64,000 nt of DNA. Source: Rhododendron vialii (Eukaryota; Streptophyta; Magnoliopsida; Ericales; Ericaceae). Shown one piece after another: positions 35,416 to 48,149 of the stretch; positions within the stretch are counted from its first letter, which is position 1, and the number at the start of each line of letters is the position of its first letter. Made by a program: the position numbers and the translations under genes. The stretch is from assembly GCF_030253575.1 (NCBI RefSeq), contig NC_080560.1:12934001-12998000 (forward strand). Direction: 5' to 3'. The notes beneath the pieces are model-generated. The model was not told where the DNA came from, searched no databases, and saw only the letters and a program-made list of their open reading frames with translations.

Positions 35416-35688
35416 ATGGCAAACATACCGCAAGGGTTACCGTTTGAGTTTTACGAAAGAGATGCCGAACGAGCAGAGTTCAGGTTGTTTATCCAAACCA
35501 TTTGGATGCAACTCTTTATCTTCATTCTGCTGTGTGCGTTACTTACCATGAGAATACCACCATGGTTCGGATGGAATGTAAATGTGGATACTCTGTGGTA
35601 TTGGATTGGCATTATAGCTGCCGTTGTAGCAGCCATTATTCGAGAATACGAAAATCAAGGACGCCAAGCTCTCAATGAACGAAGATAG
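35416..35688 (+). CDS. 90-aa two-transmembrane protein inside the Copia element
   Basis: Family not recognised. A 90-residue ORF sits between pol and the 3' LTR, in the place where Sireviruses may carry an envelope-like gene, but much shorter than those. An N-terminal charged stretch is followed by two hydrophobic segments at about residues 25-45 and 59-75, linked by a short loop rich in W, P and G. A polar, basic C-terminus follows. It has its own TATA box and leader. It may be a remnant envelope-like gene, a captured host gene fragment or a true accessory protein. Function unknown. Confidence 0.55.
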   Translation: MANIPQGLPFEFYERDAERAEFRLFIQTIWMQLFIFILLCALLTMRIPPWFGWNVNVDTLWYWIGIIAAVVAAIIREYENQGRQALNERR

Positions 35689-35959
35689 AGTGCTACAGGG
35701 CAAGAGCGGCATGGTGCTGGAACCATGGCCCTATTGTTTTTCTCTTTTTAGTTTTTTTTTATGATGTCACAGGGGGAGAAAAAGCCAAGTTTTAATTGAT
35801 CTATCTTGCTATTTTGGGCAAATTTAAAAAATTGCTTGCTATGATCTGATGATTATTGCTATTACTCGTTGATCATAGATAACTGCTTTGGTGCATGTAT
35901 TAAGGGGGAGATTGGCATAACTCCTACTTGAATAAAAACTATCATTTTGTGTCATCATC

Positions 35960-35973
35960 AAAAAGGGGGAGAT
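35960..35973 (+). other. Polypurine tract
   Basis: aaaaagggggagat directly before the 3' LTR, priming plus-strand synthesis. Related agggggag tracts lie upstream at about 35076, 35771 and 35903. Confidence 0.8.
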
Positions 35974-37069
35974 TGTTGAAAAATGTATGCATTATAATTT
36001 GTGAAAATTTATATGCATCTCTATTAATTATTTTGATGATTAATTCAATGATATTTTTATTCGGCAAATACAAAATTATCGAAAAGTCGATTCCCGAATT
36101 AAATATTTTCGTGACCTTGAAATATAGCATAAAGTCTCTTGGATTCATGATTTATATTTACAAAGACTTTATTGAGCTCAATACATGCCTTAACGGTTTA
36201 TTTAGATGAAATTGTGAGCCACAGGTTGACGAACCGGCTGACAAGCCGGCTGTCTGAACAGAAAGCTGTGACAACCGGACGACCACCCGGATGACCACTC
36301 TATCCAACGGCTAGTTTCCAACGGCTAGTTTCAAACGGCTAGTTTCCAACGGCTAGTTTCAAACGGCTAGTTTCCAACGGCTAGTTTCCAACGGCTAGTT
36401 TTTAACGGCTAGTTCCAACGGCTAGTTTCAAACGGCTAGTTTCCAACGGCTAGGAAGCATATGGATGGCTATATAAGGCATCAAGAACTCATTAATGAGT
36501 ACATACACACAAGCTACAACATTCCATATTATTGCAAGAGCAAATTCTCAAAAGATCAAAGCCAAAAATTCTCATTGTTCTTCCACTTTCATATTATTCT
36601 TGAGAGAAAATTTGTACAAGTCGTGAGCGATAATTTTCATACCTTCTTCACATATTTGTATTTCCTAAGTGAGTGTTTGAGTCAAACACTTGAAAGCTTA
36701 GAAGACCAAATTCGGGTTGAAATTTGGGTGTTATTGTTTTTGAGAAGTTTTCGGAGAAAATTCTTGCGGTTGTGCTAGCTCCTCGGGAAAGCTAGAGGCA
36801 TTCGGTTCTTGTAAGCACCCGCAAGACTTACAAGTTGTAATCTTTTAAAGATTAGTCTAACCTTCAAGTAATTGCTTGAGGAGAAGTGGAGTAGGGCCGG
36901 ACCGTGGACAAATCCGGACCGAACCACTATAAACGGGTTCTATCTCTCTATCTCTCTATTTTGATTGCATACTTATTGTTTGCATATATTGTTAGAGATA
37001 AATTTTTATTGGTAATTATTACTAGCAATCCTATTCACCCCCCCTCTAGGTTGCATAATTTGGGTAACA
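35974..37069 (+). repeat. 3' LTR
   Basis: 1096 bp, the same length as the 5' LTR, with no difference seen on reading. Contains the 11-unit MSA-like array at 36303-36452 and a TATA box at 36470-36476. Confidence 0.95.
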
Positions 37070-37931
37070 GATGCCATAAGAAGATTATTTCCACCCGCCA
37101 TATACTATACTAAGTATTTCTTTCGAGTGAATGTTCGGGTTAGATAATCCACATATCAACTAATTTCTTTTGCAGATTCAATTCCACTGTTCACTAGCGA
37201 AGAGTCTGAGTATATACTAAGTATTACTCCTACGACACATAATCCGTCTACGTTGCCTCTCAACTCTGAGAAGAATACAATAAGTGCATCCAAAATACAA
37301 TAAGTACCCTACCCTCCAACTCCTTGAAAGGTTAGAGCAACTTTGAGAGCAAATAAAATACAAAATAAATCTATTCTTTCAACCATAATTGAATCCACAG
37401 CCAAGGATTATTCAACCAATTCGGCTCTCACTGCTGAAATCTAGACTGGTAAAAAAATTACCTTTTTTTTTTTGAATCACCCTAAGGATATGCTGACCTT
37501 CATAAAATGTTTACCTCCTTTCACCCAATGCTCAAAGCATAAGTCCCTACCCCCATTATCCTTTCCCATTAAAACAATTATCCCTTCCAAACTAACAAAT
37601 TATACAATTAAGTTCACACAATTAAAAGGAAAGCCATAACTACCCCCTTTTTATTATTTTTAAGAAAGATACAATACACGGTTAGAGGGTTAGTGGTGGC
37701 TAAGAGTTGAAGCTTCTTTACCTAAATGAATAGCTAAGTGCTCAATTATTTGGATCAACTTGTAAGTTCAATTACTCATCTTATGGTTGATAGTTCCAAA
37801 CATGTGATGCCCATTTAAATTAGCAATCCTAGTACCCAAAAAAAAAAATTTGAGAGGCGAACAAAAATGGACTCCGTTCCTATGTATTATTTTTAAATAA
37901 AGGCAAAGGAGCGGGAGTAAGTGTTAGGATC

Positions 37932-38110
37932 AAGCGCTTATCATCTTACCAAAATCCGCAGGTAGTGGTAAATGCACAACTCTATTTCCTTATAACTAAA
38001 GCGTAGTAGGTCCCAAGCGCCATAGTTCAACTCGCATGGGCAAGATGCTGGTCCGCGACCAGCAATGGGGATGGAAGCAAAGTCACATAATTCGCATGCG
38101 CGTGCGTGAG
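37932..38110 (+). mobile_element. Possible SINE (first copy)
   Basis: Shares aggatcaagcgctta, ggtagtggtaaa, caactctat, cccaagcgcca and the ggttcga-like region with 39498-39630. This is compatible with a degenerate tRNA-derived SINE. Ends not resolved. Confidence 0.35.
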
Positions 38111-39164
38111 TAGGAGTGCGAGTCTGAAAACGCCTTCGAAGCGCATCCCAGATACTAAAATCCGCGAGAGCGAGAATTAAAGGCGTGAGTGCAATCCAAG
38201 AATCGAAAGCGGGGCGCCGGACAATTTGTGGATTATAGGCGGGAGAGTGAGTGCAGGAGTGGGAAAGATAAGACCCACGCCCCAGCGGCTTGCTACTCTC
38301 AACGAGAAAAAAGGGACACGGCTAGCAATTATTGTACTAATACGATAATAAGAGACCAGAAAGCGATGCATCATGCATGCATCCTCGTTGAAATGAGAGA
38401 AAGAAAAATGAAAACAATAATTTGAAAATGAACTCTTTCTCCTTCGCATGATTATGTCTATCCATGTGTAGAAAGGTGCTCTCGATCATCACCAGTTCTC
38501 TCTTTTCAAGACAAATACTAGTAAACAGGTTTAATCTTTAATTAAATCTAGGCATCCCAGAAATCCCAAAACATCAAATAAACAGTCGGAGCTAGCTTTG
38601 GATTCTATCCAGACCTCTCTTTTTCTACGTTGACATGTTTGATATACTACCAGAAAACAAGAGTTGGTTCACCCGGTGCAAAACGAAGCACGTAATCCTA
38701 CTTAACTCGAAGATTATTGTTAGGGACGGATTCAAGAATGTTGTTTAGCAGGGGCACCTTGTTAACCATAGTGGCGAAAATTTATTTTTCTAGTTAACCA
38801 CAATAAGATCGTACACAATTAAGGCATGCGTTACAAATTACAAAAATATAAAACACATAATTTCACTTAGATTATGTAAAAATGAGTACAAAATCTCATA
38901 CGAAATTTGAGGGTATGTTTTACATGAATATCGACAAGTTTTAGAATGATCGATATAGTTTTATTAATGATATTATTTTTAAAAATTGCTCTTAGACGGT
39001 TAAAATAAGTACAATTAAGAAATAATCAATCTAAATTGACAAATATATAGTTCGAAAACCAACGAGTATAAATGCAAAATATGACGAAATTGAAACATAA
39101 AACTAATTTTATATGTATATTTTTGAGATATATATGCAAGTGTGTATGTGTAGTAGCACACTTC

Positions 39165-39415
39165 CGTTCTAGAACATCTTCTTAAAAAATAAGTACTTAT
39201 TTCACATTTTCAAACTAAAAAATAATGTAAATAAAAAATAAATTTTTTATTTTTTTTGCACCGTATAAAAGATCTCGATAAGATCTATCAAACAAGATCC
39301 ATATTGTTAGAAAAATTATTTACGTAAACACATTATTTTTGAACTTGAAATTACATTCTTAAAAAATAAGTATTTATTTTTAGTTCCGGAACGGAGCCTA
39401 ATTTCATAATTATGC
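39165..39415. mobile_element. AT-rich MITE
   Basis: Left acatcttcttaaaaaataag and right cattcttaaaaaataag segments. The core gcaccgtataaaagatctcg is shared with the insertions at 16391-16607 and 18412-18652. Confidence 0.5.
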
Positions 39416-39497
39416 TAAATATACGAAAATATAACAAAATTATTTTAGTTTCGAGTGGGGGCATGTGCCCCCCTTTCCCTCCGCCCCTGATTATTAT

Positions 39498-39630
39498 TAG
39501 GATCAAGCGCTTAGGTAGTGGTAAAGACGCAACTCTATCCTTATACTAAAAGGCCCCAAGCACCACGGTTCGACAAGTGTGGGTAGAATACTGGCCCGCG
39601 AGTTGCGACCGACAATTATAATGAAAGCAA
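39498..39630 (+). mobile_element. Possible SINE (second copy)
   Basis: See 37932-38110. Here a B-box-like acggttcgacaag is visible. Confidence 0.35.
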
Positions 39631-40832
39631 CTGTCAACGAACTTCGGCCAAGCATTCTACTCTATCCAGAAAAATGCCCATAAGATGAAGACGCAGGAAA
39701 AGACAGAGCTTAAACTGCAATCTTAATTTCAAACTCCAAGCACATGCTTCTCACAACAGCTGACAAACGAGATGAGTAAAATTAAATGATGAGCAGAGAG
39801 AAAAGACCTTGACACTCAAGAATGACATTTTGGAGGAAATATAGGCAAATAATAAACCATACCATGCAAACAAAACTGTTTACCACTACAACCGGAATCA
39901 CCAGAAATGCCAAATCAGGTTATACTACCCACCTTCTCAAGTAGTTCATCAAAAGATAACCACCTTCTCACCTAAAATGTATTTAACCATTCTAAAGAAA
40001 CTTAAGTGGAACCTAAGATAGCCACAAATGGAAAATCCTATCATCGCAAGATACCAGCATGTGATCATTAAGAACAACTCAGAACAATATCCGAGGAGAA
40101 AAGGGAAACAACTCAAGAAGTGGCGTATCTAACACATGCAAAATCAGCAAGACAAAATAGGTCATACAAATAAGTTGAGCTGAAATGAGAGCACAGTCAT
40201 GGACAGTTTATTTAAAGGAATAGGAAGCAAACTATCTGAAGTTGGAGATGACACCCAGTGAAGACGAAGGGAAGCCATTAGACATGGTTCTTTCAAAGGA
40301 AATAAAGATGAATAATTGGACACTGCAGAGAAGGAATATGACCATTTTTGAAAATGTTTCAAGGACAAGAAGCATAGAGAATCGGGGAAGGCACTTTAAA
40401 TGAAATCATGCTTCATGACCCTATAAAAAGATTAAAGGGAATGAAGGATTCAGGAAAAGTACCACCAACTTATTGTGATTCACATAATTACTTCTTCTTA
40501 ATCAACATTTGAAGCTATATACCTTAGCAGTTAGCCCTCTACAAGGTGTAATAGAAGACAGGTGAGATCTCCACAGAAATCATTTAGTGAAGTCACTTGT
40601 ACAGTTCTGTTGTAATTAAAGGTGATATCTTTAACAATCGTGCACCTTAGCAGTGAGAAGGTAAAGCATAAAAAGCAAAAACAAATGCAGTATCGGACTG
40701 ACAGTAATATACATGAATGCTATTAACATAGGATGCATCGTTTGGACAACTATTTGACTGTGGCATACATTTAGAAATTAAGGTGAGGAGAATGTTACTG
40801 TTATATGTACAAATTGCAGCCAGAGATTGATG

Positions 40833-43800
40833 TCATGGCTCTCTAGTCGGCCTTGACAGGTATTGGCGCCACTCCTCGGGAGTGCCATTTCTCACTATAA
40901 ACATCTTTATGGAGGAGTTTGTGAGCGGTATGGCCAGTATGTCATATTCTTTAGGGGCCTATAAAAATGATTGTAAATAGTCTTATTAGCCGTTATCCAT
41001 GAACGAAGGGATAGAGTTAAATCCATTAAATGTCCCAAGAAATAGAGTTTTGGCTTCAAGTACCAATAGCAAATTTCTAGAGGCTAGATAAATATGAGGT
41101 TTAAAAACTTTAATTTGCAAATTGTATCCTGTTTTCATTAGCATTGGGAAAACACACACACACACACCCCACCGTAGCTATTGCTGTTGGTGCTTGAAGC
41201 CAAAACTCACAATATAACCGTTATTTCTCAGTGAAACAAAGCCCAATGAAAAGATCCAAGCTTATAGTTATTTCTTATCCTGGCAAAGGGAAACAAAAGA
41301 TACCTTGGGGACCTTAAGTAGCTTCATGTTGGCTTCCTCTACGGTTTTTTGGCCCTTTTTTGAATTGCATTTGGAACAGGCAGTCACCTGGTACATTGGA
41401 GGAAGATATGAACACATATACTTTGGGGAAAAGTTGTAACAAGAATGACAGACAGGCAAACATTTAGTCAGAAAAACTCACACTCAGATAGTCCCACTAC
41501 CTAGGTGTATACTACTGTAGCATATTATAATACGCAAAACAGGCCACCATACGATCTATTTGTGGGGCAAGGCAATGTTAAAATGACATACTGCTCTATC
41601 AGGAAGGTTAGGTTTATATTCTTCTAGGTCATCTTACCAGATTCTCCCATGTCCATTTTCCTCCTCTAGCCACAGGTAGAACATGGTCAATGGTCAAGTC
41701 TTCAGGCGATGAACAGTACCTGTTAACAAAAAAGCAGAACAATACTTTAGTAACGAACAAGAACTAAGGCTCCGTTTGTTTCGATGTAAAATGTTTTACA
41801 ATGTAAAATATTTTTCATGTAAAATGTTTTTCCAGAAAATAAACTTCAAACTTTTATTTTCTGGTGTTTGATTGGCATTTGAAAATATTTTCATAAATCA
41901 ACAAAATAGTGTAGAGAGAGGAGGGGGACTTAAACGGTGGAGGGATCTAAGAAAATTGGAATTGAACGTGGGTTAGGATTGACAATCGAGAAAACTAAGC
42001 AGTGAGAATTGCAGTAGAAGGTAGCAGGTTCATTTCGGAAAATAACTTACGAAAGATTTAATGGTAAGTCATTTTCATTCAATTGATGGAAAATGTTTTC
42101 CTAATTTTTTACACCACCAAACACCGAAAAATAAGTAAAACATTTTACCGGAAAACATTTTACGTCCAAACAAACGGAGCCTAAATGTAAAAAGCAAGAT
42201 AAGAAATTGACAAATCATCAAATTGTTGAAGAGATTGATAGGCGTTGTTTGACCATTTTCTAAAATGGCATCAGACCTCAATTTGGGGTTGGTTCTCTCT
42301 ATGTTTCAATGATTGATCTCCACATCCACATGCAAGAAAAGGTTGCACGTAGGGAGGGTGGTGGAGGGCTAGATGAGTATTGTTTCGCTCTTTCCCTAAT
42401 AATTTAAACTTCAGGGACAATTGACTATCTAACAACATATACTGACGTATCATTGATTCCAATCTCCTGTATATCATAATTGCAAATAGCAGCCATTTAT
42501 GATGGGTATGCTTTAAGTTCATTGGAATTAAAACAAAACCTACCCCAACAAGCTTCTTTGACAACCGAATATCCATCTTTAGACTTTAGAGTAAGACTCG
42601 CCCAAGGGACTATGGCAAGAAGTTGAAAACAGCTCTTCAGTCAATGGTTGCATATCTAATCAAATATATCTTGTTGAGATATTTTGTTTTCTACGTCGAC
42701 AGTGCTCCTGTATCTCAATCACAAAATTAGGAGCGTAGAAATGACTAGAAGAGTTGACAATGTCCGAACTTTGGGAAGAAGGTTATCATCCCTGAAACTA
42801 ATTCTCAGATACAATCTCTGAAATGCTACTACTCTAAGGCAAGGCATGTGTACAGAATGTGAACTCACACCAGAGAAAGAAACCTGTTAAACAAACCATT
42901 TCCAACAGAGAAGAAGTCGCAAGTGTTTCTCTGATTTCTTGAAATTCATTAGAAACGCACTGGAAAGCATCATAGTTCTGAACTGACTCTTAACCACAAA
43001 AGATCCACTCAAACTCTTCAAGCTGGCCGTTTAAGGCTCAGTTTCAGACTTAGGTTCAATATTGAAAGGAAATGCCAGGGTGGGGGAGGAATTCCCTTGT
43101 TGCTTGCTGTTGTCAAAATGATGTCCCAATTAACAGAATTGTTTTTGAAGTTGTGTAGTCTCTCTCATTAGCTCCGGACTACTGAACTATTCTGGCAAAC
43201 TGTATTAAGTCTTGGGAAGCCTGGAACCCTCAGATGACAGATACCTCAACATCAAGAAGGGGTAATTGCCTTTTCTGCGATAGGTTTGTAATTTAAACAA
43301 GTCACTAGGACCAATCACGTTACAGAAGCATAAATATTAAATAATGTTCACGGCATTGCTGAATGTCATTTTTTCTAATCAAACTAAGACACCTATGAAT
43401 CTCACAAAAACAGTAGCAACCATCAGCCCTTCAGCAGTATACTTACTGACAAGTGAAGCTGTCCCGAAATATTATATTTTTACGACTTAAAGTGTTTTTG
43501 ATTCTTCGTCTCCTGACAACTTGCAGTAAATGTGGAACCTGGAAGAAGGAAAACTATTCAAATACGGGGGCTGCTTCTATTTGAGGAAACAAGATTAGGA
43601 CACAACCAAAAACATAAAGAAGAGGGAAAGGAAACAGAAATAAAGAGACAGCAGGTTACAATGATAGAGTTCCAGGAAAACTGTAGCATTCTGGCTATCG
43701 AAAATGCCTTTAATTTCATACCCTTAATACAGCAGGTATATAGAAGGATCCACTGGGAGAGTTAACAGTTTGATCATAATACTCTAGAACATCAGCCTGC

Positions 43801-46800
43801 AAAAAAATAACACCAAAGTTATTAACTCAGACATTAGGGAAATTCTTACAAGTGACAACTACAGTCACATACTTGCACAGATAGAGTCCCACACCTTGAC
43901 ACATTGGGGGGTTGAGGAAAACCAATGGGACAAGAAACCTAGACAACAAACTGATTTAAGCTTAAGCCCTATCACAGCTGCAATCACAGCTGTTGATCAA
44001 ACTGTCTGATCGGAGGGACAAGATCGAAACTGAATGTGTGTGTATTATCAACACACTGATTCGGTTTAGTCATTTAATCTACAGAGTGCAGATCCATCCA
44101 ACGGTCAGAAATGACCGGGTGCGTGCCCCTTCGAATGGATGCGTAGTGGCCTATACACACTTAGAAATTTGTCACTCTCCCTCCCCTGACCATACACATA
44201 CAAACATGAGCATTCATTTATGAGGTTTTGTTACTCGCAGAAACAAAATCAAAGTGGTTCTTGGTTCTTCACAATGTCGTTTGGTGGGTATTCTGTCTAC
44301 CGGCTTTGCTCAGAAATAACTTTGAGTTCAGGCTTCGTTGTATCTTGAAGGCAGGTTTGCTGTAACTCGGTCCACACCATCTGGCGGGGCAAATACTATC
44401 TTTACAAGAGTGACTCAGTAATGTGCCTCCAAGCGATTGTGTTCCAGTTTTTCTTGAAGAGACGTCGTCAATTTCCAATTCAAGAAGGCCAGAACTCCAA
44501 CTATTTGAATGGTACCGCCGAGCTTTTTTTAGTGAAATGAAACTAAAGGCTAATGTATCAATTTTCTCTAGAATCAGTAGGCCGGTATGGTACATTATTC
44601 AAAACCTAGGTTAAAAGTAATTAAACTACCTAAACATTGATGATGAATCTATGAGCTAATATAGGCGATGATGAATCTATGAGCTAATATAGGCGAACCT
44701 TTTCCAGGAACTCCAAACAAATAGCACGCTTCCAGCAGACAACATTGACAGGCCTGACAAAACGATCACAAGCAATTTAACTTGCTATAAGGGAAATAAT
44801 ATGGAAATGAAATGCCCAAAAAATCCAGCAAAAGTTTTGATTCTCTAACTATTTGAGCACCCATGCACTAAGAAATATAAGCATCAGTTGCGACCTTACA
44901 GTTAAAAACAGAAACGGAGAGCCATTTCAACAAGAAAGATCACCCTGATATTAATGAATAATCACGTACAAGTGATTAATGGAATAACAGAGAGAGCAAC
45001 TCAACAAAAAAGTGATAAACAATGCTGTGCCAGGGGTACTGAAAAATAATGAAAGCATAAGACAGAAAGAGAGTGGCAAAGATGATGATCAGATTACATT
45101 GATGTAAATCGTGGTTATTACAAGAGAATAACAGAAAAGTATTCAAACCCAAAACTAGTAAAAATCAAGAACCAAAACTCTCAGTGGATACATTGTCAGT
45201 CTCACTAAATTCAACTAAACTTTGACTGCTAAAGAGTTGGATCTGAGCATGTAGACAACTCATGGAGGACCCATACAGACCATGTCATGCAATATTATGT
45301 AAAGCTGCTGAAACACCCTTTACTACTGCAGCCTAATCCGAAGCCACAAAACCAATACAGCGCAAAACACTACATGTAAAATTCATAAGCAAAACTCAAG
45401 TTAACCCTTCTATCAAAATCCAAATCAAGCATCCTCGATATATATTTCCTGACTTCGTTTTATTTTTTCTCTGTGTTCAACTTCACAGGGTGATCATCCA
45501 AAATTTTGAGAAAGAGGGACACTTAGTAATCCAACTGGATTGAGCTATGCATGAAGGGGTATTTTCCCTGTTACAAATATAAATGGACAAGACAATACAC
45601 CTACTGTAAGAAACAAAACAAATTAAAAGAAAACAAGAACTATTGATTGACCTGCATTTAAAATTTGATCTTCAAATCTGCAAAAGGCAACTGCTTACTG
45701 GAAGTGACTAAAGGGGGTGAATAGAACGTACTAATTTTTTAATTACAGATGATATTTATCTGCCTGACCGTTGTAAACATATTAAAGACTCTAAGCAACA
45801 AGACAAATCGAAAGTAGGGCTACAAACGAGCTAAGCCTACTCGAGCATTGTTCAAGCCTGGCCTAAAATTCCAACGCACTTAAATGCTTCGTCTCGATCT
45901 CAAGCAGGCTATTTTCTTATCATAAGTAATCGAGCTCAAGTAGCAGAGTTCTTTTAAACAATTAAAGTTTATTGAGCCTAGTAATATGTCTCAACTAAGC
46001 TACTTAATTACAAGTTACAAGATAAGCTAATCAAGCCGATCTCAAACAAGCCTATAACACACTATCTTTTAATAAGCCCTACGACAGTCAGGCTCGAGTG
46101 TCTTGGATCAGACCAGCTCCAAAGTGGGATAAATGGTCAAATCAAATAGAAAGCTAGGGTGCTAAATGAACGAACCTACTTGAGTTCAGGTTCGTGTTCA
46201 TTGGTTAAGAAATCAAGATCGGTTTGTTACATAAACAAACGAATCTTGAACAATTTTTTTTTTTTGAAGTCGTTAGAGTTTCAAACCAAGCTCAAACAAG
46301 CTATTACTTAGCTCGTTCGGTTTATTATATACAGAAAATTTAAGTTGCTCAAATCGGCTCGTGTTTGGCCCAACTAAAGCTCATTTGAGATCAGCTCGTC
46401 TCCTATATAAGCTGAGCTTGAACATGTTTTTCAACCTCGTTAAGTTTCCAAGCCAAGCTTGATCAACTACATGCTCGGCTAGTTCACTCTTCTATCGCCC
46501 CTAAATCCTAATAGAAGCCATAATTTTGACAATAACAACAAAGAAGAAGAAATTGACCTGTAAGTGACGTCCAAGACCAAACCTCTGAAACAGGAGAGGT
46601 CGTCGCTCTCTAGCTCATCAGTATCCTCGTCGTCGTAGTCATGAATTCTCTCATTGCCCACTCTTCTCAAGGCCTCCGCGTCGAAACGACTGAATTTTCT
46701 ACCGGATGATGCGTACAGTTTGGGGCTACTTGAACCATGAAACTTGAACCTGCGCTTGTGGATTCCGGGCGGAGATGTCGCTTTCGGTTCGAAACCGGAG

Positions 46801-46862
46801 ATCGACATTCCGTCTCCGTTGAGCAGGGGCTTCAGGCGACCGTGTACGGTGAACTGTGCCAT
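40833..46862 (-). CDS. HNH endonuclease family protein
   Basis: Predicted HNH-type nuclease of the conserved plant family. Substrate unknown, subcellular site not determined. Seven coding exons: 46862-46558, 44753-44699, 43796-43722, 43538-43447, 41719-41638, 41387-41304 and 40958-40833 (stop TGA at 40835-40833). They sum to 819 bp, 272 residues, in frame with GT-AG borders. The N-terminal about 100 residues are basic, with an acidic patch (DYDDEDTDELESDD) before the conserved FRGLVLDVTYRPVNVVCWKRA block. The HNH fold spans about residues 172-215: C175-X2-C178, D187-H188, N202, C207-X2-C210 and N211. The C-terminus is TPEEWRQYL followed by 8 residues. Start chosen as the first ATG in frame. 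Confidence 0.9.
41768..42181. mobile_element. PIF/Harbinger (Tourist-like) MITE, 414 bp
   Basis: Terminal inverted repeats ggctccgtttgttt, with TAA duplicated at 41765-41767 and 42182-42184. Lies in the HNH intron between 41720 and 43446. Confidence 0.8.
44639..44694. repeat. 28-bp exact tandem duplication
   Basis: Unit gatgatgaatctatgagcta plus 8 bases, repeated twice without change (44639-44666 and 44667-44694). It is just inside the HNH intron that follows the exon ending at 44699. Confidence 0.9.
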
Positions 46863-48149
46863 GGAAAAATCGCACGCAAAGGAACCTTCTTCGTTTTTTG
46901 CAGATTATCGATTCTCTAACGAACCTAAGAAACTCCTTTGGAAACCAATTGCTTGTGGGAGAAGAACTTCAATCTTTTCGAATTTCAACTGTTTTTGCCT
47001 GTGCCGAACTGAGGGTCACTGAATGTGGAAACAAGAACACGTGGAAGAAGAAGGAAGAAAAGCAGCTGCTTTTTTTTTTTTCTTTCTCAACTGCTTTTCC
47101 TCCACGGGAAAATCTGTTACCACATATTTCCCTCCTTCCAAACAGAATATCTTTCGCTTATTCCTCAAGTGACAATTTTGCTCCTTTTTGTTTTATTTTT
47201 ATTTTTTTGTCTAGGTCACATTGAAGGCTGAAAATGTACCGGGCTTTGTCGAGCTCGAACTCGTTTAGTGAACACGCCAAAAACTTGAGCTGAGTTTTTT
47301 TAATCGAGCCAAACCTCCTTTAACAAATCGAGATTTTTTTTTTTGAATGGTTTACTAAACGAGTCTAGCTCGCAAGCTACTCGATTCATTTGCAGCCCTA
47401 GTCTCACAAATATTACGTAAAACTTCGGGTCTGACTCTTGATTCTTGTTATACACTCGAGACTTGATAGAGTCCATGAAAATAAAACATGAAAGTGTCCA
47501 TGAAACGCAAATGATGGGTTCAAATTCAAAGTACAGTAAATGTGAACCCTTTATTTGTGTTTCATGGACACTTTCATGTGTTATTTTCATGTTTCCTATC
47601 AATTTCGTATACACTCATGGTTTTCACTTTTGTGAGTTTAAGAAGTTTAAAATATTTTTGGAGAACACTTTCAAATTATAATCCACACCTCAATTCCACG
47701 AGAAATTTTCGGGTGTCGAGCAGATACCACGTGGCGGTATCCATCAACGATCTCAACTGTCCATACATATTTTTGGACATCCCAAATTTATTCATTCTCT
47801 CTCCCCTCACGCCACCACTCTCTCTCCTCTCTTTTTCTCCCTGAAATCCAAACCGTCCAAAACACGTTTGAATGACTGAGATCACCGATGTATGTGGTAC
47901 CCGCCTGGCACCCAAAAACTTCTCCCATTCCACTCCGGTCTGATTAATGTTGATGGGCCTTTGTCAATTCTTCTTTGTCATGTTACTAAAATAAAACCGT
48001 AGGGCAATGAATCAAACGGTATGCGTTGAACTCAATTTGACAGGTTTGTTTTCATACACATGGGATTGTGATTTATCAATGCCACGAGATTTTCGATGCG
48101 ACTATGATATAGTAGTTAGCTTTAAAGCAATAGTTCTGTTAGTCGACAC
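46863..48149. other. HNH promoter side and intergenic region
   Basis: Contains the 5' flank of the HNH gene. A roughly 40-bp motif atgaaagtgtccatgaaac and its mirror (47480-47580) suggest a small foldback. A MITE lies at 47645-47940. Plus-strand ORFs overlapping HNH exon 1 are shadows. Confidence 0.4.
47645..47940. mobile_element. Foldback MITE related to 22523-22750
   Basis: Outer ends gagaaattttcgggtgtcg and the mirror ggcacccaaaaacttctcc. Contains cacgtggcggtatccatc and a mirrored atgtatgtggtacccgcc. Confidence 0.6.

Larger units (their letters stand above)
28041..37069 (+). mobile_element. Ty1/Copia retrotransposon of Sirevirus type, 9029 bp
   Basis: A complete LTR retrotransposon. LTRs of 1096 bp at each end begin TG and end CA. 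The 5-bp target duplication gatgc is at 28036-28040 and 37070-37074. The primer-binding site is at 29139-29150, followed by gag, then pol in the order protease, integrase, reverse transcriptase, RNase H (Copia order). A purine tract lies before the 3' LTR. The gag type, the long region after pol and several GGGGGAG tracts fit Sireviruses. No LTR-LTR difference was found on reading, so the insertion is recent. A 637-bp solo LTR is nested at 34201-34837. Confidence 0.93.
37075..40832. other. Repeat-rich intergenic region
   Basis: No gene supported. Holds two copies of a repeat with a tRNA-like look (about 37932-38110 and 39498-39630) and an AT-rich non-autonomous element at about 39165-39415. 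The stretch 39640-40830 is plain AT-rich sequence downstream of the HNH gene. Confidence 0.45.

Noticed and set aside
40162..40368. 68-codon minus-strand ORF downstream of the HNH gene
   Set aside because: The HNH stop at 40833 is firm and the ORF has no recognisable motif.
46737..47231. Plus-strand ORFs opposite HNH exon 1
   Set aside because: Antisense shadows of the HNH coding exon and its leader; no domain.
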